Source: Candidatus Krumholzibacteriia bacterium
GTDB taxonomy: Bacteria; Krumholzibacteriota; Krumholzibacteriia; LZORAL124-64-63
Reading direction: 5' to 3'
Length of the DNA: 6,379 nt
Assembly: GCA_029935695.1 (NCBI GenBank)
Contig: JAOZJV010000066.1
Coordinates: 1 to 6,379, forward strand
Shown: positions 1 through 6,379 of the stretch, piece by piece
How the letters are laid out: each line of letters opens with the position of its first letter
Position numbering within the stretch: position 1 is the stretch's first letter
Made by a program: the position numbers and the translations under genes
The notes under the pieces: generated by a model
Told to the model about the DNA's origin: nothing
The model's database searches: none
Seen by the model: only the letters and a program-made list of their open reading frames with translations

Positions 1-21
1 TTGACCTGGGACCCAGGTCAA
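1..21. repeat. Perfect inverted repeat at the window edge (10-bp arms, 1-base centre)
   Basis: Bases 1-10 (TTGACCTGGG) are the exact reverse complement of bases 12-21 (CCCAGGTCAA), with a single A between them. The right arm encodes expected adaptor sequence (TQVKAARINL), while the left arm gives TGA-Pro-Gly in that frame. The simplest reading is that bases 1-10 are a fold-back copy of the right arm, created at a read or contig end. A genuine operator-like palindrome or a real disrupting mutation is possible but less likely, because the repeat starts at exactly base 1. Confidence 0.8.
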
Positions 22-745
22 GGCTGCCCGGATCAATCTTGGCTACACCAAGGTCAAATCACCAATATCAGGAAGGATTGGCAGATCCAATATAACCGAG
101 GGTGCCATTGTGACGGCATATCAACCACTTCCCCTCGCGACTATCCAACAGCTCGATCCTATATATGTGGATATGCCCCAATCGACAGCAGAAGTCAGCC
201 GTTTGCGTCGAGAGCTCAACAGTGGACTTCTCAAAAGAGATGGCATAGGCCAGAACATCGTCAGGTTGATTGAGGACGATGGTACGGTTTATCCCCATGA
301 GGGGACTCTTAAGTTCACGGATGTTTCGGTGGATCCGACCACGGGTTCGGTCATCCTTCGAGCAGTGTTTCCCAATCCCGAAAGTACCCTTTTACCAGAG
401 ATGTTTGTTCGGACAGAGATTACAGAAGGTGTCAGCAAACACGCAGTCCTGGTGCCTCAGCAGGGAGTGGCGCGCGATCCGAAGGGGGACCCTTTTGCCT
501 GGATCGTGGATCAGGATGGTCTCGCTCAAATTCGGCCACTGGTGCTGGATCGTGCCATTGGTGACAAGTGGCTGGTAACCCGGGGCCTTGCTTCAGGTGA
601 TCAACTGATTGTTGAGGGGTTACAGAGTTTGCGACAACCAGGAACTCCGGTTAAAGCCGTACCTTTTGATCCGAACGCTGCCCATCAAGGGCAAAACCAC
701 AGACCTTCTGAACAAACAAACTCAAACAAGGCACAACCGGAGTAA
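11..745 (+). CDS. acrA: RND efflux periplasmic adaptor (membrane fusion protein), AcrA/MexA type, 5'-partial
   Basis: Periplasmic adaptor that links the inner-membrane pump to the outer-membrane channel. The readable frame from base 11 gives 244 residues, against about 400 for the family, so the lipoprotein signal and most of the coiled-coil hairpin are missing to the left. It begins in the end of the hairpin and the second lipoyl half (ARINLGYTKV, SPISGRIG, then the TEGAIV strand). It continues through the beta-barrel domain (QQLDPIYVDM; GTLKFTDVSVDPTTGSV; RAVFPNP; LLPEMFVR) and the membrane-proximal domain (VPQQGVARDPKGD; AIGDKWLVT). It ends in a polar, Gln/Asn-rich tail. These blocks match E. 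coli AcrA closely in my recollection. The frame is already conserved upstream of the GTG at 110, so that GTG is not the true start. A TGA at 2-4 is in frame but lies in an edge palindrome that looks artefactual. LLPEMF has Glu where the family normally has Gly. The gene symbol reflects family membership; orthology to E. coli acrA is not shown. Confidence 0.92.
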   Translation, partial: TQVKAARINLGYTKVKSPISGRIGRSNITEGAIVTAYQPLPLATIQQLDPIYVDMPQSTAEVSRLRRELNSGLLKRDGIGQNIVRLIEDDGTVYPHEGTLKFTDVSVDPTTGSVILRAVFPNPESTLLPEMFVRTEITEGVSKHAVLVPQQGVARDPKGDPFAWIVDQDGLAQIRPLVLDRAIGDKWLVTRGLASGDQLIVEGLQSLRQPGTPVKAVPFDPNAAHQGQNHRPSEQTNSNKAQPE

Positions 746-751
746 GGGAGG
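744..751 (+). promoter_or_regulatory. Shine-Dalgarno for the RND pump gene
   Basis: AAGGGAGG overlaps the adaptor's TAA stop and lies 6 bases before the ATG at 758. The strong match and normal spacing settle the pump start. They also suggest translation follows directly on from the adaptor gene. Confidence 0.8.
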
Positions 752-757
752 CTTAAA

Positions 758-3700
758 ATGCTATCAAGATTTTTCCTGCAGCGCCCGGTTTTTGCCTGGG
801 TCGTTGCCATCGCGCTGATGGCCGCCGGTGGACTGGCTATCTACAATATGGCTATATCCCAGTATCCACCCATCGCGCCACCATCCATTGCCATTGAAGC
901 CTTCTATCCAGGGGCTTCGGCTGAAACCGTAGAAAATACCATCACCCAGATTATCGAGCAGAAGATGACGGGTTTCGATGACATGTTGTATATCTCGGGC
1001 AAAAGCTCCTCATCAGGGATGTCACGTCTTGAACTGACTTTTGCCCCGGGGACTGATCCAGATCTTGCCTGGGCCAAAGTACAGAATAAACTCCAGTTGG
1101 CCATGGCCAGTCTGCCGGATGTTGTGCAGCGCCAGGGGGTCAAGGTCAGTAAGTCCACGCGGAACTATTTGATGATTATGGGACTGACATCGCCTGATGG
1201 CAGCCTGGACGGAGATGCCCTCAGGGACTATGCCCAATCGAATGTTGAAAAAGTTCTGGCCAGAGTTCCTGGTGTGGGAGAAGTGGAAGCGTTTGGCACC
1301 CAGTATGCCATGCGGATCTGGGTTGACCCCGACAAACTGACCCAGTTCAATCTCACTTTTGAAGATGTCATCATGGCGCTGCGTGTTAACAATGTGGAAA
1401 TTTCCGCCGGTCAATTTGGTGGTGCACCTGCAGAGGACGGACAACGCCTTAACGCATCTATCGTGGTTCAGCACCTGCTGCAGACTCCAGATGAATTTGC
1501 AGCAATCCTCATCCGGACCAACCCTGACGGATCCACGGTTAGGATCAGTGATATCGGTGAAACAGCGGTTGGATCCGAGCGGTATGACGTATTGGCCAAG
1601 TACAATGGTATGCCTACTGCCGCTTTGGCTATTCGACAGGCTGCGGGGGCTAATGCCCTGGATGCAGCCGAGGCTGTCAAGCACACCATGGAGCAACTGA
1701 GCCTGAACTTCCCCGCGGGCATGGAAGTGATGTATCCCTATGAGACCACACCTTTCACAGAGGTCGCCATTGAAGAAGTGGTCAAAACACTCCTGATCGC
1801 TATCCTGCTGGTCTTCGTAGTCATGTATCTGTTCATGGGCAACATACGGGCCACCATGATCCCGACCATTGCTGTACCAGTGGTGATCCTGGGCACATTT
1901 GCTGTTCTGGGGTTGTTCGGTTATTCCATCAATATGCTGACCATGTTTGCCATGGTCTTGGCCATTGGGCTGCTTGTGGATGATGCCATCGTTGTGGTTG
2001 AAAATGTCGAGCGGATCATGACCGAAGAGGGCATTACAGCAAAAGCGGCGGCGGAGAAATCCATGGACGAAATCTCAAGCGCCCTGATCGGCATTGGTCT
2101 TGTGCTTGCAGCAGTCTTTGGGCCCATGGCGTTTTTTCCCGGTTCCACAGGTATTATTTACCGGCAATTTTCGGTGACAATTGCTGCTTCCATGCTTCTG
2201 TCAGTGGTGGTGGCCTTGGTTCTGACACCTGTACTTTGCGTGGCTTTGCTCAGGCCGGTACCCGCGGGTCACCAGCCCTCGGATCAGGCTTTGCCAATTT
2301 TCCGCCCCTTCTTTCGATGGTTCGATAGAAGCTTTTACAGCCTCAGGGACAGGTATGTTCGGTTGACAAGAAAAACCATCAAGCATCACATGGTGACGCT
2401 GACAGTCTTTTTTATGATCGTGGCTGCCATGGTGGTTTTGTACCAACGGATGCCAACAGCCTATCTTCCTGATGAAGACCAGGGGATGCTGATGGTGCAG
2501 GCAATTTTACCATCCGGTGCCACCCTGGAACAAACCGAGGAGGTGATGGAACAGGTTCGGGAGTATTTCCTGACCCAGGAATCGGATGCTGTTGAATCTT
2601 TCCTGGACGTCTCCGGTATGAGTTTCAGTGGTCAGGGGCAGAATATGGGTCTCGGGTTCGCCAAGCTTAAAGATTGGGATCTTCGGCATGATCCTCAGCT
2701 TAAGGCCAAGGCGGTTGCCGGTCGAGCCATGGGGTTCTGTGCCCGGATCAACTCAGCCATGGTGTTTGCTTTTCCGCCGCCTGCAGTGGTTGAATTGGGT
2801 AATGCCACAGGATTTGACTTCCAGTTGCAGGACCGCGGTGGTCTTGGCCATGATGCTCTGATGGCTGCACGCAACCAGTTGCTGGGCATGGCAGCACAGG
2901 ACCCGCGTCTCATTCGGGTCAGGCCAAACGGTATGGAGGATGTGGCCGAATACTACGTTGATGTGGACAAGGATAAGGCGGGTGCTCAGGGAGTACCCAT
3001 CACCTCAATCCACAATACCATTGCTGCCGCTTTTGGTAGCGCCTATGTGAACGATTTTATTCAGAATGGTCGGGTCAAGAAGGTTTTTGTCCAGGCAGAC
3101 TCTCCCAGTCGTATGCTGCCGAAGGATCTGGATAAATTGTATGTTCGCAATACTGTGGGCCGGATGGTTCCGCTGTCTTCTCTGGTGAATGGCCATTGGG
3201 AAACGGGATCGCCACTGTTGGAACGTTACAATGGCTTCCCTTCTTTGAATCTATGGGGGGAACCAGCACCTGGTAAGAGCTCCGGTGACGCTATGCTGGC
3301 CATGGAAGAGCTCTCCGCCAGATTGCCCAAGGGTATCTCCTATGATTGGACAGGGCTGTCATACCAGGAACGCATGGCTTCGGCAAAGACTGGTCTTCTG
3401 TATGGGTTTTCTATTTTTGTTGTCTTTCTTACCCTGGCTGCTTTGTACGAAAGTTGGCCTATTCCTTTAGCAATTCTCATGACAATGCCCCTGGGTGTTA
3501 TTGGTGGTGTTCTGGCAACGGGTATGCGCGGGTATCCCAATGATGTGTATTTTCAGATCGGATTGCTGACTGTACTTGGCCTCACGACCAAGAACGCCAT
3601 TCTGATTATTCAGTTTGCCCAGGGCAAGGTGGACGAGGGCGTGGAGCTGATCGAAGCAACCATTGAAGGTGCCAAGTTGCGGCTGCGTCCTATCATCATG

Positions 3701-3937
3701 ACCTCTCTGGCTTTCGGGTTTGGTGTTCTACCACTTGCCCTAGCGAACGGAGCCGGGTCAGGTGCCCAGAAGGCCATTGGCACCGGGGTGCTTGGGGGCA
3801 TGATCACGTCCACATTTCTGGTCATTTTCTTTGCGCCGCTCTTCTTTGTGATGATATCCAAGATTTTCAAAAAAAACAGCAAAACAGTGGATGGCACGAT
3901 TGAGAACTCCAGCCCATCAAAGGGGGAATTGAAATGA
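758..3937 (+). CDS. acrB: Multidrug efflux RND transporter permease, AcrB/MexB (HAE-1) type
   Basis: Inner-membrane proton/drug antiporter, expected to work as a trimer that takes substrates from the periplasm and outer leaflet and passes them to the outer-membrane channel. At 1059 residues it is full length (AcrB 1049). It starts MLSRFFLQRPVFAW, the typical N-terminal amphipathic stretch and TM1. Two large periplasmic loops follow TM1 and TM7 (TM7 at about 545-562), with membrane bundles at about 340-560 and 880-1045. The proton-relay residues are present: D408 and D409 in GLLVDDAIVVVENVER, K945 in GLTTKNAIL, R975 and T982 in RLRPIIMTS. YLPDEDQG (569-576) and RPNGMED are also conserved. The distal drug pocket differs from AcrB: Y137, L616 and M621 replace three phenylalanines, while F179, F623 and F634 remain. 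The start follows a strong ribosome binding site 12 nt after the adaptor stop. The substrate cannot be deduced, and the symbol is a family label. Confidence 0.97.
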   Translation: MLSRFFLQRPVFAWVVAIALMAAGGLAIYNMAISQYPPIAPPSIAIEAFYPGASAETVENTITQIIEQKMTGFDDMLYISGKSSSSGMSRLELTFAPGTDPDLAWAKVQNKLQLAMASLPDVVQRQGVKVSKSTRNYLMIMGLTSPDGSLDGDALRDYAQSNVEKVLARVPGVGEVEAFGTQYAMRIWVDPDKLTQFNLTFEDVIMALRVNNVEISAGQFGGAPAEDGQRLNASIVVQHLLQTPDEFAAILIRTNPDGSTVRISDIGETAVGSERYDVLAKYNGMPTAALAIRQAAGANALDAAEAVKHTMEQLSLNFPAGMEVMYPYETTPFTEVAIEEVVKTLLIAILLVFVVMYLFMGNIRATMIPTIAVPVVILGTFAVLGLFGYSINMLTMFAMVLAIGLLVDDAIVVVENVERIMTEEGITAKAAAEKSMDEISSALIGIGLVLAAVFGPMAFFPGSTGIIYRQFSVTIAASMLLSVVVALVLTPVLCVALLRPVPAGHQPSDQALPIFRPFFRWFDRSFYSLRDRYVRLTRKTIKHHMVTLTVFFMIVAAMVVLYQRMPTAYLPDEDQGMLMVQAILPSGATLEQTEEVMEQVREYFLTQESDAVESFLDVSGMSFSGQGQNMGLGFAKLKDWDLRHDPQLKAKAVAGRAMGFCARINSAMVFAFPPPAVVELGNATGFDFQLQDRGGLGHDALMAARNQLLGMAAQDPRLIRVRPNGMEDVAEYYVDVDKDKAGAQGVPITSIHNTIAAAFGSAYVNDFIQNGRVKKVFVQADSPSRMLPKDLDKLYVRNTVGRMVPLSSLVNGHWETGSPLLERYNGFPSLNLWGEPAPGKSSGDAMLAMEELSARLPKGISYDWTGLSYQERMASAKTGLLYGFSIFVVFLTLAALYESWPIPLAILMTMPLGVIGGVLATGMRGYPNDVYFQIGLLTVLGLTTKNAILIIQFAQGKVDEGVELIEATIEGAKLRLRPIIMTSLAFGFGVLPLALANGAGSGAQKAIGTGVLGGMITSTFLVIFFAPLFFVMISKIFKKNSKTVDGTIENSSPSKGELK
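3919..3926 (+). promoter_or_regulatory. Shine-Dalgarno for the outer membrane factor gene, inside the pump's 3' end
   Basis: AAAGGGGG lies 7 bases before the ATG at 3934. That ATG overlaps the pump's TGA stop as ATGA, the classic arrangement for translational coupling. This supports the chosen start. Confidence 0.7.
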
Positions 3938-5352
3938 AGCAACTGAGTTTTTCCCTGCTGTTGGTATTGGTTGTATTTAGCAGCGGCTGCACCATGGCTC
4001 CAAAGTATGTTCAGCCGGAGACTCTGGTACCATTAGAGTGGCCTGAAGGAGAAGCCTACCCTGACAGTTTGGCCAGCTTCGGACTGCCCGATGCCCAGAC
4101 GATGACTCCACAGGAGTTCTTTCAGGACGACAAAATGAAAGAGGTTCTTGATCTGGCCTTGGCGAACAACCTTGATCTGAGGCTGGCTGCCTTGAATGTG
4201 GAGAGAGTGCGGGCCTTTTATAATATCAAGAGAGCTGATTTATTCCCATCGGTCTACGCGTCAGGTACCGGAACCCGTCACCGAACACCCGCCGATCTTT
4301 CTTTCACCGGGTCAGCCATGACGGTGGAAGAATACAATGTCAATGTGGGTATTGCCTCTTGGGAAATTGATCTTTTCGGTCGTGTTCGGAGCATGAAGAA
4401 CCAGGCCTGGGAACAGTACCTGGCGAGTGAGGCCGGCAGGCGAGGGGCTGAATTGTCACTGGTGGCCGCTGTAGGTCAGTCCTATATGGCTCTTGCCGCT
4501 TCTCGTGAGCAACTCCAACTGGCTTTGGCGACTCTGCAATCCCAACTGGATTTCTACGGTCTTATGGAAAAGCAGTACAAGGCAGGGTTAACCACAATGC
4601 TGGATCTTCGGCGCATCCAGACCCAAGTGAATTTGGCACAGCGGAATGTTGCTATTTACACGCAACGGGCGGCTCAGGATAAAAATGCACTGAACCTTCT
4701 GGCTGGAGCCAAGATACCACCAGAGCTCTTGCCTCAAAACCTGAACAGTGTTGTTGGTCCTCGAGAGGTGGATCCAGGGCTTTCTTCGAGCGTATTGCTT
4801 TTGCGACCGGATATCATGGCCGCAGAGCATCAGTTGAAAGCGGCGAATGCTTACATCGGAGTGGCCCGGGCAGCATTTTTCCCAAGGATCTCCCTGACTG
4901 CTCTTTTGGGAACAGCGAGTTCCTCGCTTTCGGGACTTTTTGGGTCAGGGTCCGAGTCCTGGACATTCAGTCCTCAGGTTGGGCTACCAATTTTCGATGC
5001 CCGCACTCATGGGGCACTGAAATTAAGTGAAGCCAACCAACAGATTGTCCTGGTTGAGTATCAGAAAGCCATTCAAAATGCATTCCGTGAGGTGGCTGAT
5101 GTTCTTGCGGTCAAGGGAACAATTGATCAACAGGTTGCTGCTCAGGAATCGTTGGTTGAAGCAACGGAAGATACTTACAATCTTGCGCAGGCACGATACA
5201 CCAAAGGAATAGACAGTTTCCTGGGAGTTCTGGATGCTCACCGATCGCTATATGGTGCGCAACAGGTACTGGTCGGATTACACATGGCACGGATCGCCAA
5301 TCAATTCCAACTTTATGCAGTTCTGGGTGGAGGCACTGGTGTCTCCAACTGA
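3934..5352 (+). CDS. RND efflux outer membrane factor, lipoprotein, NodT/OprM family
   Basis: Outer-membrane channel of the tripartite pump, expected to form a trimeric beta-barrel with a long periplasmic alpha-helical tunnel. The 472 residues match the family length (OprM about 485). A short lipoprotein signal (MKQLSF, hydrophobic core, then FSSGC) points to lipid attachment at C19. The family opening APKYVQPE follows at 22-29. Two outer membrane efflux protein repeats are visible. The first contains WEIDLFGR (143-150) and long Ala/Leu/Gln-rich helices. The second has the hallmark stretch from R291 (RPDIMAAEHQLKAANA) through IGVARAAFFPRISLT to about 322, followed by a strand region with FSPQVGLPIFDA. 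The C-terminal helix region has ARYTKGIDSFLGVLDAHRSL. The gene overlaps the pump by 4 bases, so both are almost certainly translated from one mRNA. The lipid-anchored type sets it apart from E. coli TolC. Confidence 0.96.
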   Translation: MKQLSFSLLLVLVVFSSGCTMAPKYVQPETLVPLEWPEGEAYPDSLASFGLPDAQTMTPQEFFQDDKMKEVLDLALANNLDLRLAALNVERVRAFYNIKRADLFPSVYASGTGTRHRTPADLSFTGSAMTVEEYNVNVGIASWEIDLFGRVRSMKNQAWEQYLASEAGRRGAELSLVAAVGQSYMALAASREQLQLALATLQSQLDFYGLMEKQYKAGLTTMLDLRRIQTQVNLAQRNVAIYTQRAAQDKNALNLLAGAKIPPELLPQNLNSVVGPREVDPGLSSSVLLLRPDIMAAEHQLKAANAYIGVARAAFFPRISLTALLGTASSSLSGLFGSGSESWTFSPQVGLPIFDARTHGALKLSEANQQIVLVEYQKAIQNAFREVADVLAVKGTIDQQVAAQESLVEATEDTYNLAQARYTKGIDSFLGVLDAHRSLYGAQQVLVGLHMARIANQFQLYAVLGGGTGVSN

Positions 5353-5409
5353 AGTATTGCAGATAGGAAACAGGCTGTTTTTTGGTTGGAGTTCCCCGAC
5401 CAGAAAAAC

Positions 5410-5444
5410 CTTGGGCAACGACCAACGGAGGGTCGTTGCCCAGG
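5410..5444. terminator. Strong stem-loop after the efflux operon; possible terminator or leader control element
   Basis: TGGGCAACGACC (5412-5423) pairs perfectly with GGTCGTTGCCCA (5431-5442) around a 7-base loop (5424-5430). A U-G and a C-G pair can extend the stem to 5410/5444. On the + strand no U-tract follows (GGTTATGCTAAATTT), so a classical intrinsic terminator for the efflux operon is not well supported. On the - strand the stem is followed by GGTTTTTCTG, a moderate T-run, although no - strand gene is visible to the right. The hairpin ends only 4 bases before the ATG at 5447, and the only good Shine-Dalgarno-like stretch (GGAGGG, 5427-5432) lies in its loop and right arm. It may therefore limit transcription into, or translation of, the next gene. 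The structure is certain; its role is inferred. Confidence 0.6.
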
Positions 5445-5446
5445 TT

Positions 5447-6379
5447 ATGCTAAATTTGCCTTTGGTTGCGCTGATCCTGATGCCTAATCTCTGGGGTATG
5501 GACACTGGTCCAGTGTCTCTGGTGTACCATGGCAGTGTAATTGTCGGCTGTTACCTTTTTCCATTCTTCCTTGTCTGTTCCATTTCAACAGCTCTGTTCT
5601 CGGGGAAAAGATCATTGGCAAGCGGGATTTGTCTCGTGATTCTATCCTCCTATATTTTCTTTCTGCTGGTGGACAGTGTTGTCTTTTCAATTTACAAATT
5701 TCACATAGATTTATTTTGGCTAAGCTTTTTCATTCAGGATTTCTCAGGACTGGGAATTTCTCCGACAATAGTGCTGGTTGCGGTACTGGTATTCCTGATG
5801 ATTTTGATGTTGGAGTGGAAATTATCAACCTTTGCCCCACGGTTGATCAGGGTCAGGTTTCTATGGCAGGCTTTTCTGATTGTAGCATTTGCTGGTTTGG
5901 TGATCAGTCAGGTGGTCCATGTGGTTGCTTATGAAAAAGGTGATTATCGGATTACTCAATCCACGCCTTTGTTGCCTTTATATTGGCCTCTTCATTCTCA
6001 CAAATATGCTTCGAAATATGGTGATTTCTTTGATGCGGATGGACCAATAAACTCCCATCCTGGTGCTAACAATTCAACGGGATTGTTGCACTATCCCCTG
6101 GCACCGATTTGTCGTGATTCCTCTCAGCAGTGCAGTCAACCAAATATCGTCCTGATTCTTTTGGAAAGTTGGCGAGCGGATACCATGAACGATCTGGTCA
6201 GTCCGAACATTGCTGCATTAGGACGCAGGAGTACTGTTTGCCTGGAGCACCTCAGTTCCGGAAATTCCACTGTGGCAGGTGTTTTTGGACTTCTGTATGG
6301 TATTCACCCCACATACTGGGATGCCGTCAAGGCAAATTCAACCCTCATTGACAACCCACTGGTTTTCGATATTCTGCGC
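5447..6379 (+). CDS. Inner-membrane DUF3413/sulfatase-like protein, YejM/PbgA type, 3'-partial
   Basis: The frame is open from 5447 to the right edge (311 residues, no stop); E. coli YejM is about 586. Five hydrophobic segments are seen at roughly 3-18, 25-51, 57-82, 104-122 and 138-161. A periplasmic linker follows, then the start of an alkaline-phosphatase/sulfatase-type fold: PNIVLILLESWRADTM (232-247), SPNIAAL, then LSSGNSTVAGVFGLLYG (269-285) and PTYW. The last block closely matches SSGNTTDNGIFGLFYG of E. coli YejM as I recall it. YejM senses periplasmic-leaflet LPS and, through LapB, controls LpxC turnover. Whether this protein does the same is inference. E240 and S274/T275 sit where related sulfatase-fold enzymes place a metal ligand and the nucleophile, but the C-terminal metal ligands are off-window. 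The start is uncertain: the ATG at 5447 leaves almost no residues before TM1, and its GGAGGG is 14 bases away. A TTG at 5411 would add a short basic leader but lacks a ribosome binding site. Confidence 0.85.
   Translation, partial: MLNLPLVALILMPNLWGMDTGPVSLVYHGSVIVGCYLFPFFLVCSISTALFSGKRSLASGICLVILSSYIFFLLVDSVVFSIYKFHIDLFWLSFFIQDFSGLGISPTIVLVAVLVFLMILMLEWKLSTFAPRLIRVRFLWQAFLIVAFAGLVISQVVHVVAYEKGDYRITQSTPLLPLYWPLHSHKYASKYGDFFDADGPINSHPGANNSTGLLHYPLAPICRDSSQQCSQPNIVLILLESWRADTMNDLVSPNIAALGRRSTVCLEHLSSGNSTVAGVFGLLYGIHPTYWDAVKANSTLIDNPLVFDILR

Noticed and set aside
110..112. GTG as the real start of the adaptor gene
   Set aside because: Adaptor-specific sequence (ARINLGYTKV, SPISGRIG) is in frame upstream of it. 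Starting here would cut through the lipoyl domain, and no ribosome binding site precedes it.
1022..1696. Long open frame (224 codons) on the - strand inside the pump gene
   Set aside because: It lies wholly antisense to strongly conserved AcrB-type coding sequence, and its translation is low-complexity-free but resembles no known family to me. It is best explained as a shadow of the pump gene's codon usage.
2260..2269. Short palindrome ACCCGCGGGT inside the pump gene
   Set aside because: A 10-base palindrome within conserved coding sequence is expected by chance and has no context suggesting a regulatory site.
3610..3942. Open frame of 110 codons on the - strand over the pump's 3' end
   Set aside because: Antisense to the conserved TM10-TM12 region of the pump, with no ribosome binding site or family resemblance. 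Treated as a shadow frame.
5343..5391. Possible second stem (CTCCAAC with GTTGGAG) around the outer membrane factor stop codon
   Set aside because: Only 7 pairs with a loop of about 35 bases and no U-tract; this is weak and expected by chance.
5629..5934. Open + strand frame of 101 codons starting ATT/GTG-like near 5629
   Set aside because: It is out of frame with the five-helix YejM-like protein, which has coherent membrane segments and a recognisable sulfatase-type domain in frame 2. The other frame has no coherent features.
6130..6351. Open + strand frame of 73 codons near the right edge
   Set aside because: It overlaps the conserved NIVLILLESW and SSGNST blocks of the YejM-like protein in a different frame, so it is a shadow.

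Overview
The window comes from a Gram-negative bacterium. It encodes a periplasmic adaptor, an inner-membrane RND pump and an outer-membrane lipoprotein channel, followed by an inner-membrane protein of the YejM/PbgA type linked to lipopolysaccharide control. Base composition looks moderate and even throughout, and all genes read on the + strand. The sequence resembles proteobacterial proteins, but I cannot fix the phylum from it.

Layout: about 11-745 is the C-terminal part of an AcrA-type membrane fusion protein, whose first ~150 residues lie off the left edge. 758-3937 is a full-length AcrB-type RND transporter of the HAE-1 class. 3934-5352 is a NodT/OprM-type outer membrane factor with a lipobox. 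The three genes form a tight operon: a 12-nt gap, then a 4-base ATGA overlap. Together they encode one envelope-spanning, proton-driven export machine. A perfect 12-bp stem-loop (5412-5442) follows. Four bases after it begins a five-helix membrane protein with a periplasmic sulfatase-like domain (DUF3413 plus sulfatase, YejM/PbgA-like). That gene runs open off the right edge, so it has no stop codon in the window.

The efflux operon is ordinary in layout. Points worth a second look are: a perfect 21-base palindrome exactly at the left edge that places a stop codon in the adaptor frame and looks like a fold-back sequence artefact; non-standard residues in the pump's drug pocket; the hairpin that overlaps the expected translation-initiation region of the last gene; and that last gene itself. 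I found no RNA genes, mobile elements, CRISPR arrays or regulators, and no evidence for an undescribed system.
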